Positions 9,408 to 17,714 of a stretch of 51,338 nt of DNA are shown here, piece after piece. Under the pieces are notes generated by a model that saw only the letters and a program-made list of their open reading frames with translations, made no database searches and was not told where the DNA came from. The DNA is taken from positions 1-51,338 of the forward strand of contig CAIKKJ010000185.1 in the NCBI GenBank assembly GCA_903827955.1. Direction: 5' to 3'. The first letter of the stretch is position 1, and the number at the start of each line of letters is the position of its first letter. Origin of the DNA: an uncultured Verrucomicrobia subdivision 3 bacterium. GTDB lineage: Bacteria > Verrucomicrobiota > Verrucomicrobiia > Limisphaerales > UBA11358. A program made the position numbers and the translations under genes.

Positions 9408-10199
9408 ATGAGTTTTGACTTAAAATTATTGCAAGAGCAGCTTTGCAAAACGCTTTGCGGACAAGTGCAAATCCGCACCACCAAGCAAGGCCATTTGCAA
9501 CTTATCACGCCGTTCACATTTTTTGACGGCGACACTTTCCAGCTCTACCTACAAGAAATGCCCGGCGGCGGACTCCGTTTGACGGATTACGGACACACCT
9601 TGATGCACTTGAGCTACGAAAACGAAATCTCAAAATTGCGTGAAGGCACACGAGGAAAACTTTTTGAACAAGTGTTGGCGACTTCTGGAATCAAAGAACA
9701 AGACGGCCAACTTATCTGTGATGCGTCAGTTGAGAATTTGGGGAGCAGCGTCCTGAAATTTGGTCAAGGGATAACTCGCGTCTATGACCTGACGTTCCTG
9801 AATCGCTCGCGTGTGGCGAGCACGTTCTACGAAGATTTGAAAGAGCGGCTTTACGGCTTGGTTTCCCCCGACAGAATTCGCCAAAATTTTTCGTTGGCGG
9901 AAGAGGATGCGGCAAGTTATCCGATTGATTTTTGCATCACGCGGAAACAGTCGCCGCTTTTCTTGTTTGGCATTGCCAGCGTGGATAAAGCACGGCTCGT
10001 AACAATCATTCTTGAGCATTGGTTAAGGGCGAAAGTTGAGTTTGATTCCCTGCTCATTTTCCAAAACCAGCCTGATATTCCGCGCAGCGATTTGGCCCGG
10101 CTTTCCAATGTCGGCGGACAGATGGTTGCATCGCTTGATGCGTCGGAAGACTTTCAACGCAAGGTGCTCAAACTGGCAAACCAGTTTGAAAATAACTGA
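9408..10199 (+). CDS. DUF1828 and DUF1829 domain protein
   Basis: 263 residues. The N-terminal half (about 20-110) has the DUF1828 pattern, including TPFTFFDGDTFQLYL and GGGLRLTDYGHTLMHLSY. The C-terminal half fits DUF1829, with ITRVYDLTFLNRSR followed by a possible nuclease-like core IDFCITRKQSPLFLFGI. Both domains are of unknown function and are found mainly on mobile DNA, often with a small partner gene, as here (8892-9404). It starts with ATG preceded by GTGAATC right after the partner's stop. A defence or regulatory role is plausible but not shown by the sequence. Confidence 0.78.
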   Translation: MSFDLKLLQEQLCKTLCGQVQIRTTKQGHLQLITPFTFFDGDTFQLYLQEMPGGGLRLTDYGHTLMHLSYENEISKLREGTRGKLFEQVLATSGIKEQDGQLICDASVENLGSSVLKFGQGITRVYDLTFLNRSRVASTFYEDLKERLYGLVSPDRIRQNFSLAEEDAASYPIDFCITRKQSPLFLFGIASVDKARLVTIILEHWLRAKVEFDSLLIFQNQPDIPRSDLARLSNVGGQMVASLDASEDFQRKVLKLANQFENN

Positions 10200-10330
10200 C
10201 TAGCGTGCCAGAACACCAAGTTGACGTTGCGGCAGAACTATTCGTTGCGTCTCTGCTATTGTTGTGGTGAATCCTAATTCGCAGGCTGGCAAACACGTTT
10301 TCAACTTGCATAGTTTCCAATCACCGCAGC

Positions 10331-11353
10331 CTACACCAAAGCCAACAAATCTTTTTCAATCCCCTGCCAATCTTGGTTTAGATTTATCGTGCGGATGCTG
10401 ATTTTGTGCTTTTTGTCCATGAAATCAACAGACAGTGGCGAATCAACAGTTGGATAGAGCAGCATCATCTCACAAGTTTCAGTTAGTTTTCCCTCCGGCA
10501 AGTTTGTGAGGTAGGCGTTGATTTGAAAAAGATGCGCCGAGCGGAGGGTCTCGGCTTCGTAATGGTGTTGCGTAGCCTCCGGTGTAAATTTGCAGTCGAT
10601 GATGATTTTCCGGGTCGCCGAGGTAAGGCTGATGTCGGTCTGCATTTTGGGCAGCAACCCCGCAGCAACTTGGTCGGCAGCAATCCAACGCCAATAAATA
10701 TCCTCACGCTTGACCTTGTAATCCGTGTGGACTCGATAAAAAGTGCGAACGAAGCTCTCAAAGAGAATCGCCATCTGCCGCTTGTCGCGGATAAAATCCA
10801 TAAACTTGCTGTTCCCCGACTTCTCTGAGACGAGCAGATTGCGGTGAATGAGTTCACACACTTTCAGAAGAAAATCATAGAACTGATTGTTCCGGTGGAG
10901 TTGAACTCGGCCAAAGACACGACTAGTGAGTTCAATGTCCTCAATGTCAGAAAACCGACGATATAAGTGAGAAAGACTTTCGGTGGATTCTCTAGCCAAA
11001 TCCTGGGAGCGAATCAACCGCCGCATTGTTGCTTTCAAGATTTGGTTGTGCAGGACATTGTAGCTCAGTTCGTCAAACTCGCAGGGAAGGCTGCTTGTTC
11101 GGGTTGCGTTTGTTCGGATAGCCTCCTGAAAGCATATCCGTCCACGTAGTCGCCCCGTCCATTCGTGATGTGGAACGTAGCCACGGTCGAACCCGCGTTT
11201 CAACAAATGATTCGTGCCATTGATTAGCACACGGGCAAACAAATCTGCCAGATTGGTCGAGTCGAGTGGCTCTACGTCAACAATCTCCTTTTCATCAAGC
11301 TTGTCCCAAGCGTAGCAAAGAAGATAATAAACATTCTGGATTGGGATATTCAC
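10331..11353 (-). CDS. mcrC: McrC, 5-methylcytosine restriction nuclease subunit
   Basis: 340 residues. Opens with IPIQNVYYLLCYAWDKL, the typical McrC start. The C-terminal third holds a PD-(D/E)xK nuclease core: MQTDISL followed by KIIIDCKF (Asp ... Asp-x-Lys) around residues 240-260, with LFQINAYL after it. In McrBC systems McrC is the nuclease that cuts modified DNA when driven by the McrB GTPase ring in the cytosol. The gene begins seven bases after the mcrB stop on the same strand, so they form an operon. Length is normal and the active site looks complete. Confidence 0.9.
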   Translation of the reverse strand: MNIPIQNVYYLLCYAWDKLDEKEIVDVEPLDSTNLADLFARVLINGTNHLLKRGFDRGYVPHHEWTGRLRGRICFQEAIRTNATRTSSLPCEFDELSYNVLHNQILKATMRRLIRSQDLARESTESLSHLYRRFSDIEDIELTSRVFGRVQLHRNNQFYDFLLKVCELIHRNLLVSEKSGNSKFMDFIRDKRQMAILFESFVRTFYRVHTDYKVKREDIYWRWIAADQVAAGLLPKMQTDISLTSATRKIIIDCKFTPEATQHHYEAETLRSAHLFQINAYLTNLPEGKLTETCEMMLLYPTVDSPLSVDFMDKKHKISIRTINLNQDWQGIEKDLLALV

Positions 11354-11360
11354 GAATCGT

Positions 11361-14060
11361 TTATGCGAGCAGAGCGGAGCGTTGCTCTTTCACCTTTTGC
11401 TCGTTGTCGAACCAGTATTCCTGAATCAGTGGCAAGATTTCTGAATCAATCACTCGGCGATACCAATTTTCGTCCGGATTTATTCCTTTCCTTGGGCAAA
11501 AATAGCTGTGACCAATCTGGTAGCCTGTGCCAAGGTTTTTTGTATCTGCCGCAATCACTTCGTTTAGTGAATTCATTCGGCTGACGATTTTCTTGGTCAG
11601 CTCAGGAGTCGCACCTGCGGTGGCGAGAAACTTTCCGAACCCATCGCTACCAAACTCTGGACGCAATGTGATGAAACGGAATCTACGTCGCAAGGCATAG
11701 TCCACCATCGCGAGCGAACGGTCTGCGGTGTTCATCATCCCAATGAGGTGCAAATTCTCAGGAATGTAAAATCTCTCAGTATTATTTTGAGAATATGCCA
11801 GCGGGATTGCGTGTTCTTTTCCGCGCTTATCTGGTTCAACCAACATCATCAACTCACCGAAAATTTTGCTCAGGTTGCCTCGGTTGATTTCGTCAATGAT
11901 AAACACGTAGGGCTTCTTTGCAGCTTCATCTCGTTGTGCTCTGCGACAGAATTGGTAAAAGATTCCAAACTTCAAATCAAAGTGACCATTTGGGTTTGGT
12001 CTAAAACCTTGAATGAAATCCTCGTAAGAATATGACTGGTGGAACTGGATAGTCTCTATCTGACGTTGGTTGTTTGACTCGATAAGCGCGTATGCCAGAC
12101 GCTTTGCCACAAAAGTTTTTCCAACACCCGGAGCACCTTGGAGCACGACATTTTTCTTTTCCTTCAAGGCTTCAAGCATTTCGTCAAACTGTGGCTCTCC
12201 AAGGAATAGTCCATCCATTGCTTTCAGTTTGTCGTAGTGCTCAAGATTATCTTGTGGCGTTATGCTCACACCGTCATTGCCTTCGGAACCGGTAGTTTGC
12301 AAATCCAACCCAACCTTGGCTGCAATCAAAGCAACAAAATCACCATAGGCCGTAACGTCCGTAAGCGTCTTTATCGCCATCTTTTCATCCGCTGGCATTT
12401 CCCACTGGCCTTTTGCAATCCACTTCACCTTGCGCACGTGCTTGTAATTTGCTCGCGTGTCGTCAAATTCGTAACCGCCATCTTCTACAACGCCAAACCC
12501 CAAAAGTTTTGTGGAACCCTGCTTGGCAAAAATGATGTCGCCAGAATTTATGTCGTGAGCAAATTGCCAACAGGCGTGAACATCGTTTTTCTTGTCTGAA
12601 TCGCTTGGCCAAAGTTGTTGGAGTTTCTGGCGTATGTCGTCTTTGTTTTTGAATAAACGCAAGTCTCCCATTTTATCCCAACCGATTGCCATAATTCCAT
12701 TTTGGTAAAATTCCTCCCAGCTTTCAGCATCTTCCCCGGGTGAGAATGTCCAATACTTGCAATTCGAGTCTGGCATCTTGGCTACAACTTGACTGGCTAA
12801 TTGTTCCTGCTTGGCCATGCGGAAGAGCGGAAACAATCGTTCAAACAAATCGGCAATTTTTTCAGCCAACTCATCTCCCGACATCAAAACCGCTTTTTCA
12901 ATCGAGATATAAGTTTTGGCTGTAGGCCCGTATTGACCGATATTCTTTATCCATTCCTCCAGTGACTTTGTTTGGCCCGCGCCTAGCTTCATCAAAGAAT
13001 ATCCGTCATCTTGCTCGCCATAAACAATTTCACAGGAAGCTAGACTGAGGCTCAACTTCGCCATGAGGTCTGCTGGCATCGCTTTTAAATTGGATGCAAA
13101 CATTTCTCGCGCTCCTTTGCCATAATCAGCGATAGAAAATCCATACTTTAAGCCCTCGCGATTTACTGTGACGTATAGCTGTCCATCATCTATCCGCCTT
13201 CCTCCTTTGGGATAAAATGCACCCCATAAGAAATCCCATGCTCCGCCACGTCCGTAATCATTCTTCGGTATGCGTGAGAGAATTCTGTTTTCCATCTCTA
13301 GCAATTCAGTCATCTGGCTCGGCAGTCGCTCGCCAATTCTTTGAAATAAATCAGCAAGCGGGGTTTCAAGGTGAGTCTTGAACTCATTTTTGTGCTCTTG
13401 ATAAAAAATCTGCGTCGGCTGCTCATGGAGCGATTTAAGCAACTGAAATGTCTTCTCTGAAAAAAACGGGGTGACGCTCGTCTTGTCATGCAGGTGCAAT
13501 GCCGGCTTTGTCATACTTGCATATAGATTCGAGTTGGTTAAAGGGAGGTGATTACCCGTCTTTGCTGTATAAACTTCGTCCAGAATGGTAATTAACGCTG
13601 GGGGAGCGATTGTTAAATACGCTCCCTGTCGGAGCTCTAGTCTCGAATCAAAAAACAGCGAATCGTTGTTTGCGGCAATTTCTTTAAGGCGGGTTCGGTA
13701 TTCGGGTTTGTCCAGATAATCTGTGCGGTTAATTTGTTGGGGAAGTTTTGTGAAACTTTTTAACCGAATGAAATAAGCGGGTTTTCCAGCCGGCCACTGC
13801 GTTCCGTTTGGCACAACGTGTGAATCGTCGCGTTCCTCGGCCACCAAAGAAACTGCGACAATCGCGTTCCTGTCAATCAAGTGAAAGACGACATCTCCCG
13901 GCTTAACATCTCTCATCAAACGATAGGTGTCTCGCCCGTCGCTTCCACTTTGAGGCGACCATAGGGCTGAGCCAAAAGCAAACTCCCCTTGCTCTCGGTC
14001 TGGCCTCCCGGCTACGTATGTTTTTTCAACCCAGAATTGCATGAGCGCATCATGTGACAA
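11361..14060 (-). CDS. mcrB: McrB-type AAA+ GTPase with long N-terminal recognition region
   Basis: 899 residues. The motor sits at about 625-880: Walker A GAPGVGKT near 640, Walker B YVFIIDEINRG near 720, and MMNTADRSLAMVDYALRRRF as sensor and arginine region. MNTADRS is the McrB-specific GTP-binding motif. In front lie an N-terminal PUA/EVE-like domain (about 8-160, FWVEKTYVAG and PGDVVFHLID), a DUF2461-like middle region (about 195-330), and a second EVE-like module (430-560, YWTFSPGED and GIMAIGWDKMGDL). EVE-like folds read modified bases, so this protein likely detects modified phage DNA and activates McrC. The double recognition layout is longer than classical E. coli McrB (about 460 residues). 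Confidence 0.9.
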   Translation of the reverse strand: MSHDALMQFWVEKTYVAGRPDREQGEFAFGSALWSPQSGSDGRDTYRLMRDVKPGDVVFHLIDRNAIVAVSLVAEERDDSHVVPNGTQWPAGKPAYFIRLKSFTKLPQQINRTDYLDKPEYRTRLKEIAANNDSLFFDSRLELRQGAYLTIAPPALITILDEVYTAKTGNHLPLTNSNLYASMTKPALHLHDKTSVTPFFSEKTFQLLKSLHEQPTQIFYQEHKNEFKTHLETPLADLFQRIGERLPSQMTELLEMENRILSRIPKNDYGRGGAWDFLWGAFYPKGGRRIDDGQLYVTVNREGLKYGFSIADYGKGAREMFASNLKAMPADLMAKLSLSLASCEIVYGEQDDGYSLMKLGAGQTKSLEEWIKNIGQYGPTAKTYISIEKAVLMSGDELAEKIADLFERLFPLFRMAKQEQLASQVVAKMPDSNCKYWTFSPGEDAESWEEFYQNGIMAIGWDKMGDLRLFKNKDDIRQKLQQLWPSDSDKKNDVHACWQFAHDINSGDIIFAKQGSTKLLGFGVVEDGGYEFDDTRANYKHVRKVKWIAKGQWEMPADEKMAIKTLTDVTAYGDFVALIAAKVGLDLQTTGSEGNDGVSITPQDNLEHYDKLKAMDGLFLGEPQFDEMLEALKEKKNVVLQGAPGVGKTFVAKRLAYALIESNNQRQIETIQFHQSYSYEDFIQGFRPNPNGHFDLKFGIFYQFCRRAQRDEAAKKPYVFIIDEINRGNLSKIFGELMMLVEPDKRGKEHAIPLAYSQNNTERFYIPENLHLIGMMNTADRSLAMVDYALRRRFRFITLRPEFGSDGFGKFLATAGATPELTKKIVSRMNSLNEVIAADTKNLGTGYQIGHSYFCPRKGINPDENWYRRVIDSEILPLIQEYWFDNEQKVKEQRSALLA

Positions 14061-14111
14061 TCGCTCACAGATTCCAAACCGAATTTGGAAAGCCTATTGG
14101 CAGAGGCCAAT

Positions 14112-14858
14112 TTAAATCACGAAATCCTCGCAGACCGGCGCGACAGTGACAGGTTGCAGTTGCGGGATTGCTTCTTGCGGCATTACGCATGGCCTCACGC
14201 GCTTTCGGTGCATCTTGCTACGGTGAAGACAAAGCAAATTTGAATCCGGTTCCATGCGTTGAAAATTTAGCAGTTCGTAAAATCTCACCAGCTTTGTCGT
14301 GCCGTGCTTCGTTAGCTTCTCGCGCCAGTCACGCCTTTGGCGCACCGGCCATTGATTCGCCATTGCCTCTCCAAACAACGTGGACACGTTGAACTCCTTC
14401 AAATCAAAAATCGTTTTCGCAAAGCGATTGAGAATCAGGTCTTGCGCGTTGTAAAAATTTCCTTGTCTGCTTGGGAAAACAAAGACAATCAAAATGTGAC
14501 ACATCCCGGAGTCCTTCCCAAAAAAATCAAAATCTATGTAGCCGCCGTTTTTGTCCGACTGAAAACGATAGACTGTCCCTGTCGAGTAAGTCAGAAATCC
14601 CGTCGGATACTGCCCCGTGGTTTTCAAAAGTTTTAAGCCTGCCCCGTTGCGCTCGTTTGATGCAAGCAGGGCGTCAGTCATTGCGTCGCTGCCACGCGTT
14701 GCGGCATCGTCGGCTTTGAAGGTGTAAAGCATACGGCGTCCGAACAATTCAACGTGCGGTTGAATCGCTGATAACGCCGCTTGGTTGACCGCGCCAATGC
14801 GCGGCATGGAGCGCAGAAACAAATTGTGCTGGTGAAACGTGGAATCGCCGAAACTCAT
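14112..14858 (-). CDS. hypothetical protein upstream of mcrB
   Basis: 248 residues, soluble. Starts MSFGDSTFHQHNLFLRSMPR. I recognise no known domain. The middle contains an aromatic, Gly-rich part (GGYIDFDFFGKDSG) and the C-terminus is rich in Pro and Cys. It ends 51 bases before mcrB and shares its strand, so it probably belongs to the same transcript and may be an accessory factor of the restriction system. The frame is long and continuous, but without homology its reality rests on length and position. An internal start at Met18 is possible. Confidence 0.55.
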   Translation of the reverse strand: MSFGDSTFHQHNLFLRSMPRIGAVNQAALSAIQPHVELFGRRMLYTFKADDAATRGSDAMTDALLASNERNGAGLKLLKTTGQYPTGFLTYSTGTVYRFQSDKNGGYIDFDFFGKDSGMCHILIVFVFPSRQGNFYNAQDLILNRFAKTIFDLKEFNVSTLFGEAMANQWPVRQRRDWREKLTKHGTTKLVRFYELLNFQRMEPDSNLLCLHRSKMHRKRVRPCVMPQEAIPQLQPVTVAPVCEDFVI

Positions 14859-15121
14859 AATCCAAAATCCTTTCTCGCCTTAAAAAAATCGCGGAACTCA
14901 CTCTTGGCTAAAAAAATTTTACCAAGAATTGTGACAAGAAGGCTTTCTTGACGAACCTTGCAAACCGGCATTGCGAAGCAGTTGAAATTGAAAACATGAT
15001 TCGCCCCGCGCCGATTAACCCCGCCGCGAAAAATCATTCGGCAGTCAAGTCTCCGGCTTAAATTGCCTGCGACTTGCACGGCAGGAATAGTGTTACGTTG
15101 AACCGTGTCATTGACCGACAA
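14855..15121 (-). CDS. possible small gene, doubtful
   Basis: 88 codons beginning MSVNDTVQRN, overlapping the start of the next gene by four bases (ATGA). That overlap is the only support. The product is rich in Arg and Cys, with no recognisable motif, and could be a chance frame. If real, it would be the first gene of the mcrBC transcript. Confidence 0.25.
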   Translation of the reverse strand: MSVNDTVQRNTIPAVQVAGNLSRRLDCRMIFRGGVNRRGANHVFNFNCFAMPVCKVRQESLLVTILGKIFLAKSEFRDFFKARKDFGL

Positions 15122-15425
15122 CGCCCCCAGAACTTTTCAATGTAAAAGTCTGGGAGGCTTGGCAACCTTGTGACAGGCGGAGAAAGAACCGTTAAAACTC
15201 CTTTGATGCCTAGCCGTTCCTTGCGGAACTCGTCGGGGCGTGACTCACTTCTTCAGTGACTTTTTTGACTCTTGGCCGTCTTCCTTGTTGCGTGTTCCGT
15301 TCTGCCTACGGACTCTCCCGCGATGGGGCAACTTGGCAAACCTTTTCCGGTTTCTCTCGGCAGGCTAAAAGGCGACACCGCCATTTTTGTTTCCAATAGG
15401 TTGACTCCGCTCGCTGGCGGAAAAT
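15122..15425. other. non-coding stretch with hairpins upstream of the mcrBC group
   Basis: No convincing gene. A strong hairpin lies at 15126-15154: CCCAG and ACTTTT pair with AAAAGT and CTGGG around loop CAATGT, with one bulged A. A weaker stem TCACT/AGTGA at 15245-15259 is followed by a run of T on the plus strand (CTTTTTTG), as in a short terminator. The region could hold a small RNA or a leader for the downstream operon; neither can be shown from sequence alone. Confidence 0.4.
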
Positions 15426-15800
15426 TCAATTTTTCTGCTGGGCGCTCTGCCACAGCGGTAAAACCGCGCCACCGTTACGCGAGCTGATGACGTAATCCTT
15501 GCGTTTGTGCAAATAGTTCGCAGCTTGGTATTCTCGAAATTTTGAACCAGCAAATTTCTTTATCAAAGTCGGCGGCATAGATTGTTTCACGGCCATTTCG
15601 TAAAACGCATCTGCGGAAAAAATTTCCCCTCGGTTAATCAGTGCAAACATGATGTTGTCCGCGACAACGCTCCACTCGCCACTCGTTTTCATAATTTCAT
15701 CCATACCGTTAATTACACCAAATTTAACCCTACCAACCCGACTTTTTAATTGTTGAAATCCCTTTCGCCCTGTTTTCGTGTAAAACAGTTTTTTAGCCAC
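15426..15800 (-). CDS. hypothetical island protein
   Basis: 124 residues, basic and soluble, beginning MAKKLFYTKTGRKGFQQLK. It has a helical middle (GEIFSADAFYEMAVKQSMPP) and a C-terminus with several Arg and Lys residues, suggesting contact with nucleic acid. No family recognised. It is on the same strand as the mcrBC group but separated by about 300 bases, so it may have its own promoter. Composition is normal for a protein and unlike the shadow frames nearby. Confidence 0.6.
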   Translation of the reverse strand: MAKKLFYTKTGRKGFQQLKSRVGRVKFGVINGMDEIMKTSGEWSVVADNIMFALINRGEIFSADAFYEMAVKQSMPPTLIKKFAGSKFREYQAANYLHKRKDYVISSRNGGAVLPLWQSAQQKN

Positions 15801-16074
15801 CCCCCGCCCCTAGCGCGCTGGCAGCTTTGGGAATTTTTTCAAAATTAGGGTAGCCACCCCACCCGCGCCAAATCATGCTTTTCCAGTTCGCCAAAATAAA
15901 TTGAAATAAAATTCCCCGCCGCAAAGACATAACCACAAAGGCAACTGGCAAGGGGTGGTTTTGTATCTGCAAGGCGGGAAAATGCCAGTTTGAAAGACCG
16001 ACAAACAAAAAATGTCATACCTAAACGAACCTTTAGGATTGACAATACGGTGTTTTTTGGGTAGTCATGTCCCC
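15801..16074. other. intergenic region between divergent island genes
   Basis: About 270 bases between the hypothetical gene and the small recombinase. TAGCCACCCC occurs twice (near 15796 and 15851). A TTGACA lies at 16039-16044, about 17 bases before a weak TAGTCA, which would place transcription very close to the recombinase ATG. A promoter pair for the two divergent genes is expected here, but I cannot define it with confidence. Confidence 0.35.
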
Positions 16075-16734
16075 ATGAAAACACGCTTCGTCAGCTACTA
16101 CAGAGTTTCAACGGACAAACAAGGGCTTCAAGGGAACGGCATAGAGGCGCAGAAACAGTCTGTGGCGCGTTATCTCGCCTCTTTGGACTGCGAACACCTT
16201 GGCAGCTTTGAGGAAGTCGAGAGCGGGGCAAACAACCGCCGTCCTATGCTTAAAGCCGCGATGCAACTCGCCAAGAGCAAAAAGGCTATCCTACTCATTG
16301 CCAAACTCGACAGGTTGAGCCGAAATGCTGCTTTCCTGCTCCAGTTGCAGGACAGTGGCGTGGACTTCGTAGCTTGCGATATGCCGAACGCTGACAAGTT
16401 GAGCGTGGGAATCATCGCATTGCTGGCACAACGCGAGCGTGAACTGATTTCGGAGCGCACAAAGGCCGGTCTAGCCGTCGCAAAATCCCGTGGTTCAAAG
16501 CTGGGCAATCCGAATCCCGAATCGGCATTGCAGAAGGCGCAGCAAGTCATTCAAGAGCGGAAACAGGACTTTGCACAAGCCGCGCTTAAATCCATCCGTG
16601 AGATTCAGGAAACGGGCATTGCGACCCTTAATCGGATTGCTGACTGCATGAACAAGCGCGGGGAGAAAACGCCGCGTGGCGGATTGTGGACAGCAACAGC
16701 GGTAAAGCGGGTTTTGGCTACAAGCGCGGCCTAA
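16075..16734 (+). CDS. small serine recombinase (resolvase/invertase family)
   Basis: 219 residues. A resolvase-type catalytic domain spans about 3-140: YYRVSTDKQ (nucleophile Ser12), then LLIAKLDRLSRNAAF and the ERTKAGL region. The C-terminus has a helix-turn-helix-like segment (ATLNRIADCMNKRGEKTPRGG) and lacks the zinc ribbon and coiled coil of the integrase at 7209. I chose the ATG at 16075 because the homology begins at once, rather than an in-frame start 21 codons upstream. It may resolve dimers, invert DNA or be a remnant of another element. It converges with the replacement host-gene copy; the stops are two bases apart. Confidence 0.88.
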   Translation: MKTRFVSYYRVSTDKQGLQGNGIEAQKQSVARYLASLDCEHLGSFEEVESGANNRRPMLKAAMQLAKSKKAILLIAKLDRLSRNAAFLLQLQDSGVDFVACDMPNADKLSVGIIALLAQRERELISERTKAGLAVAKSRGSKLGNPNPESALQKAQQVIQERKQDFAQAALKSIREIQETGIATLNRIADCMNKRGEKTPRGGLWTATAVKRVLATSAA

Positions 16735-16736
16735 TG

Positions 16737-17282
16737 CTATTCGGCCTTTGAAGAAAACTGCCCTTCCTTGTCTTTGAACAGCACGTTGAAGGTTGTAAGC
16801 GAGCCGTAGCAGCGGGAAATGTATTGTTGCATCTCAACCTTGTCCCCGTCAGTGAGCGCGGCGTGAGCATTGATTTTTTGCTCCAATACGCGCAACTGAT
16901 TCCTGACGCCGACTACCTTGTGAAAAAACACTTCCAGCGGCACTTCCTTTGTTTGCAGGGTAGGGTCTGACGGATGCAAAACCACTTTGCCTTTGTGCCA
17001 ACGTGCGCCTAGTTCGGAAACAACCGCGTCCGGCTTTTCCACACCAAGCCGTTCAATAACTTTTTCGATTGTGGACTCCACAAAATCTTTCAACGGTTGC
17101 TCCAAGCCAGTTACTTTGATGTTTGGCTCTGCCGGTTCAAGACCGCTCAAGTCTGGTTCAACCGTGCGGACGGCATCGTTGAATCGTATCTCGGCGGTTT
17201 GCTCGGAAATTGTTTTGACCGTGCCTAGGCCGTATTGCGGATGCCTGACAGACAAGCCAACGGTAAGAGTTTGGATTTTCAT
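16737..17282 (-). CDS. island-borne intact copy of the split host gene (SH3-like domain protein)
   Basis: 181 residues. An SH3/CarD-like beta-barrel N-terminus reads LSVRHPQYGLGTVKTIS and AEIRFNDAVRTVEP. A linker region follows (GLEQPLKDFVESTIEKV) and then a conserved helical C-terminus ([34 protein letters not shown]). It aligns end to end with the host gene broken by the island: N-terminal part at 17341-17714, C-terminal part at 7002-7166. It lies in the same direction, 12 bases behind the stop of the broken 5' part, so the host gene's promoter could transcribe it. Function is unknown; the fold suggests a DNA- or RNA polymerase-binding factor. Confidence 0.85.
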   Translation of the reverse strand: MKIQTLTVGLSVRHPQYGLGTVKTISEQTAEIRFNDAVRTVEPDLSGLEPAEPNIKVTGLEQPLKDFVESTIEKVIERLGVEKPDAVVSELGARWHKGKVVLHPSDPTLQTKEVPLEVFFHKVVGVRNQLRVLEQKINAHAALTDGDKVEMQQYISRCYGSLTTFNVLFKDKEGQFSSKAE

Positions 17283-17294
17283 GGGCAGAATGTA

Positions 17295-17714
17295 TCAAAT
17301 TTGCTGGGGTTTTAGTTGGGTTTTTCCTGAAAACAAAATTACGATCTTGTGAAAAAAAACTTCCAGCGGCACTTCTTTCGTTTGCAACGTCGCCTCGGCT
17401 GGATGCAGAACCAATTTGCCGCCGTGCCAGCGCAGGCCAAGTTGTTCCACGACTGAATCCGGTTTCTCCAAGCCGAGTTTGGCGACCGCGGCGGCGAGCG
17501 TTTCCTCGACAAATTGTTTCAACGGCAAATCCAGTCCGCTTACGGTGGCGTGCGGTTCGGCAGGTTCCAGACCGGCGGCGTCCGGGGCGACGGCGCGCTT
17601 GCTGCCATCGTCGAACAGGATTTCTGCCACCGCCTCGGAAATGGTTTTGACCGTGCCGGTGCCGTATTGGGGATGGCGCACCTTGAGGCCGATGCGCAGT
17701 GAATCGATTTTCAT
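17295..17714 (-). pseudogene. 5' part of the split host SH3-like-domain gene
   Basis: Starts MKIDSLRIGLKVRHPQYGTG and matches the intact island copy through LEVFFHKIV (host sequence ends at 17341). It then runs for about 14 foreign codons of island DNA (ILFSGKTQLKPQQI) to a stop at 17295. The lost C-terminus is at 7002-7166. The SH3-like barrel and linker remain, so a truncated 139-residue protein may still be made from the original promoter. The intact copy follows 12 bases later on the same strand. Confidence 0.87.
17318..17345. other. attR-like junction of the serine-integrase island
   Basis: The island's last 23 bases (17318-17340, beginning GGGTTTTTCCTGAAAACA) lead into ACGAT (17341-17345), after which host gene sequence resumes. 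Joined to the left end they form a 48-base near-palindrome whose centre falls on the AC of ACGAT. That matches an attP with inverted half-sites around a two-base crossover. Confidence 0.8.

Larger units (their letters stand above)
7167..17345. mobile_element. serine-integrase genomic island carrying McrBC and a spare copy of its target gene
   Basis: About 10.2 kb between two copies of ACGAT. The limits are set by the split host gene: the 3' end on the left and the 5' part on the right, which together make one continuous protein matching the island-borne homologue. Cargo in order: large serine integrase, DUF1828/1829 pair, McrC and McrB with upstream accessory genes, a small hypothetical gene, a small serine recombinase, and the replacement host-gene copy. 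The island is visibly AT-richer than the flanks. No replication, conjugation or phage structural genes are evident, so it resembles a defence island moved by its own integrase. Limits are inferred to within a few bases. Confidence 0.85.

Noticed and set aside
16039-16067. TTGACA promoter directly before the small recombinase
   Set aside because: The -10 partner is poor (TAGTCA) and would leave only a few bases before the ATG; kept only as a remark.
16075-16734. Small serine recombinase as the island's integrase
   Set aside because: It lacks the recombinase and zinc-ribbon domains, while the large recombinase sits next to the left junction as integrases usually do.
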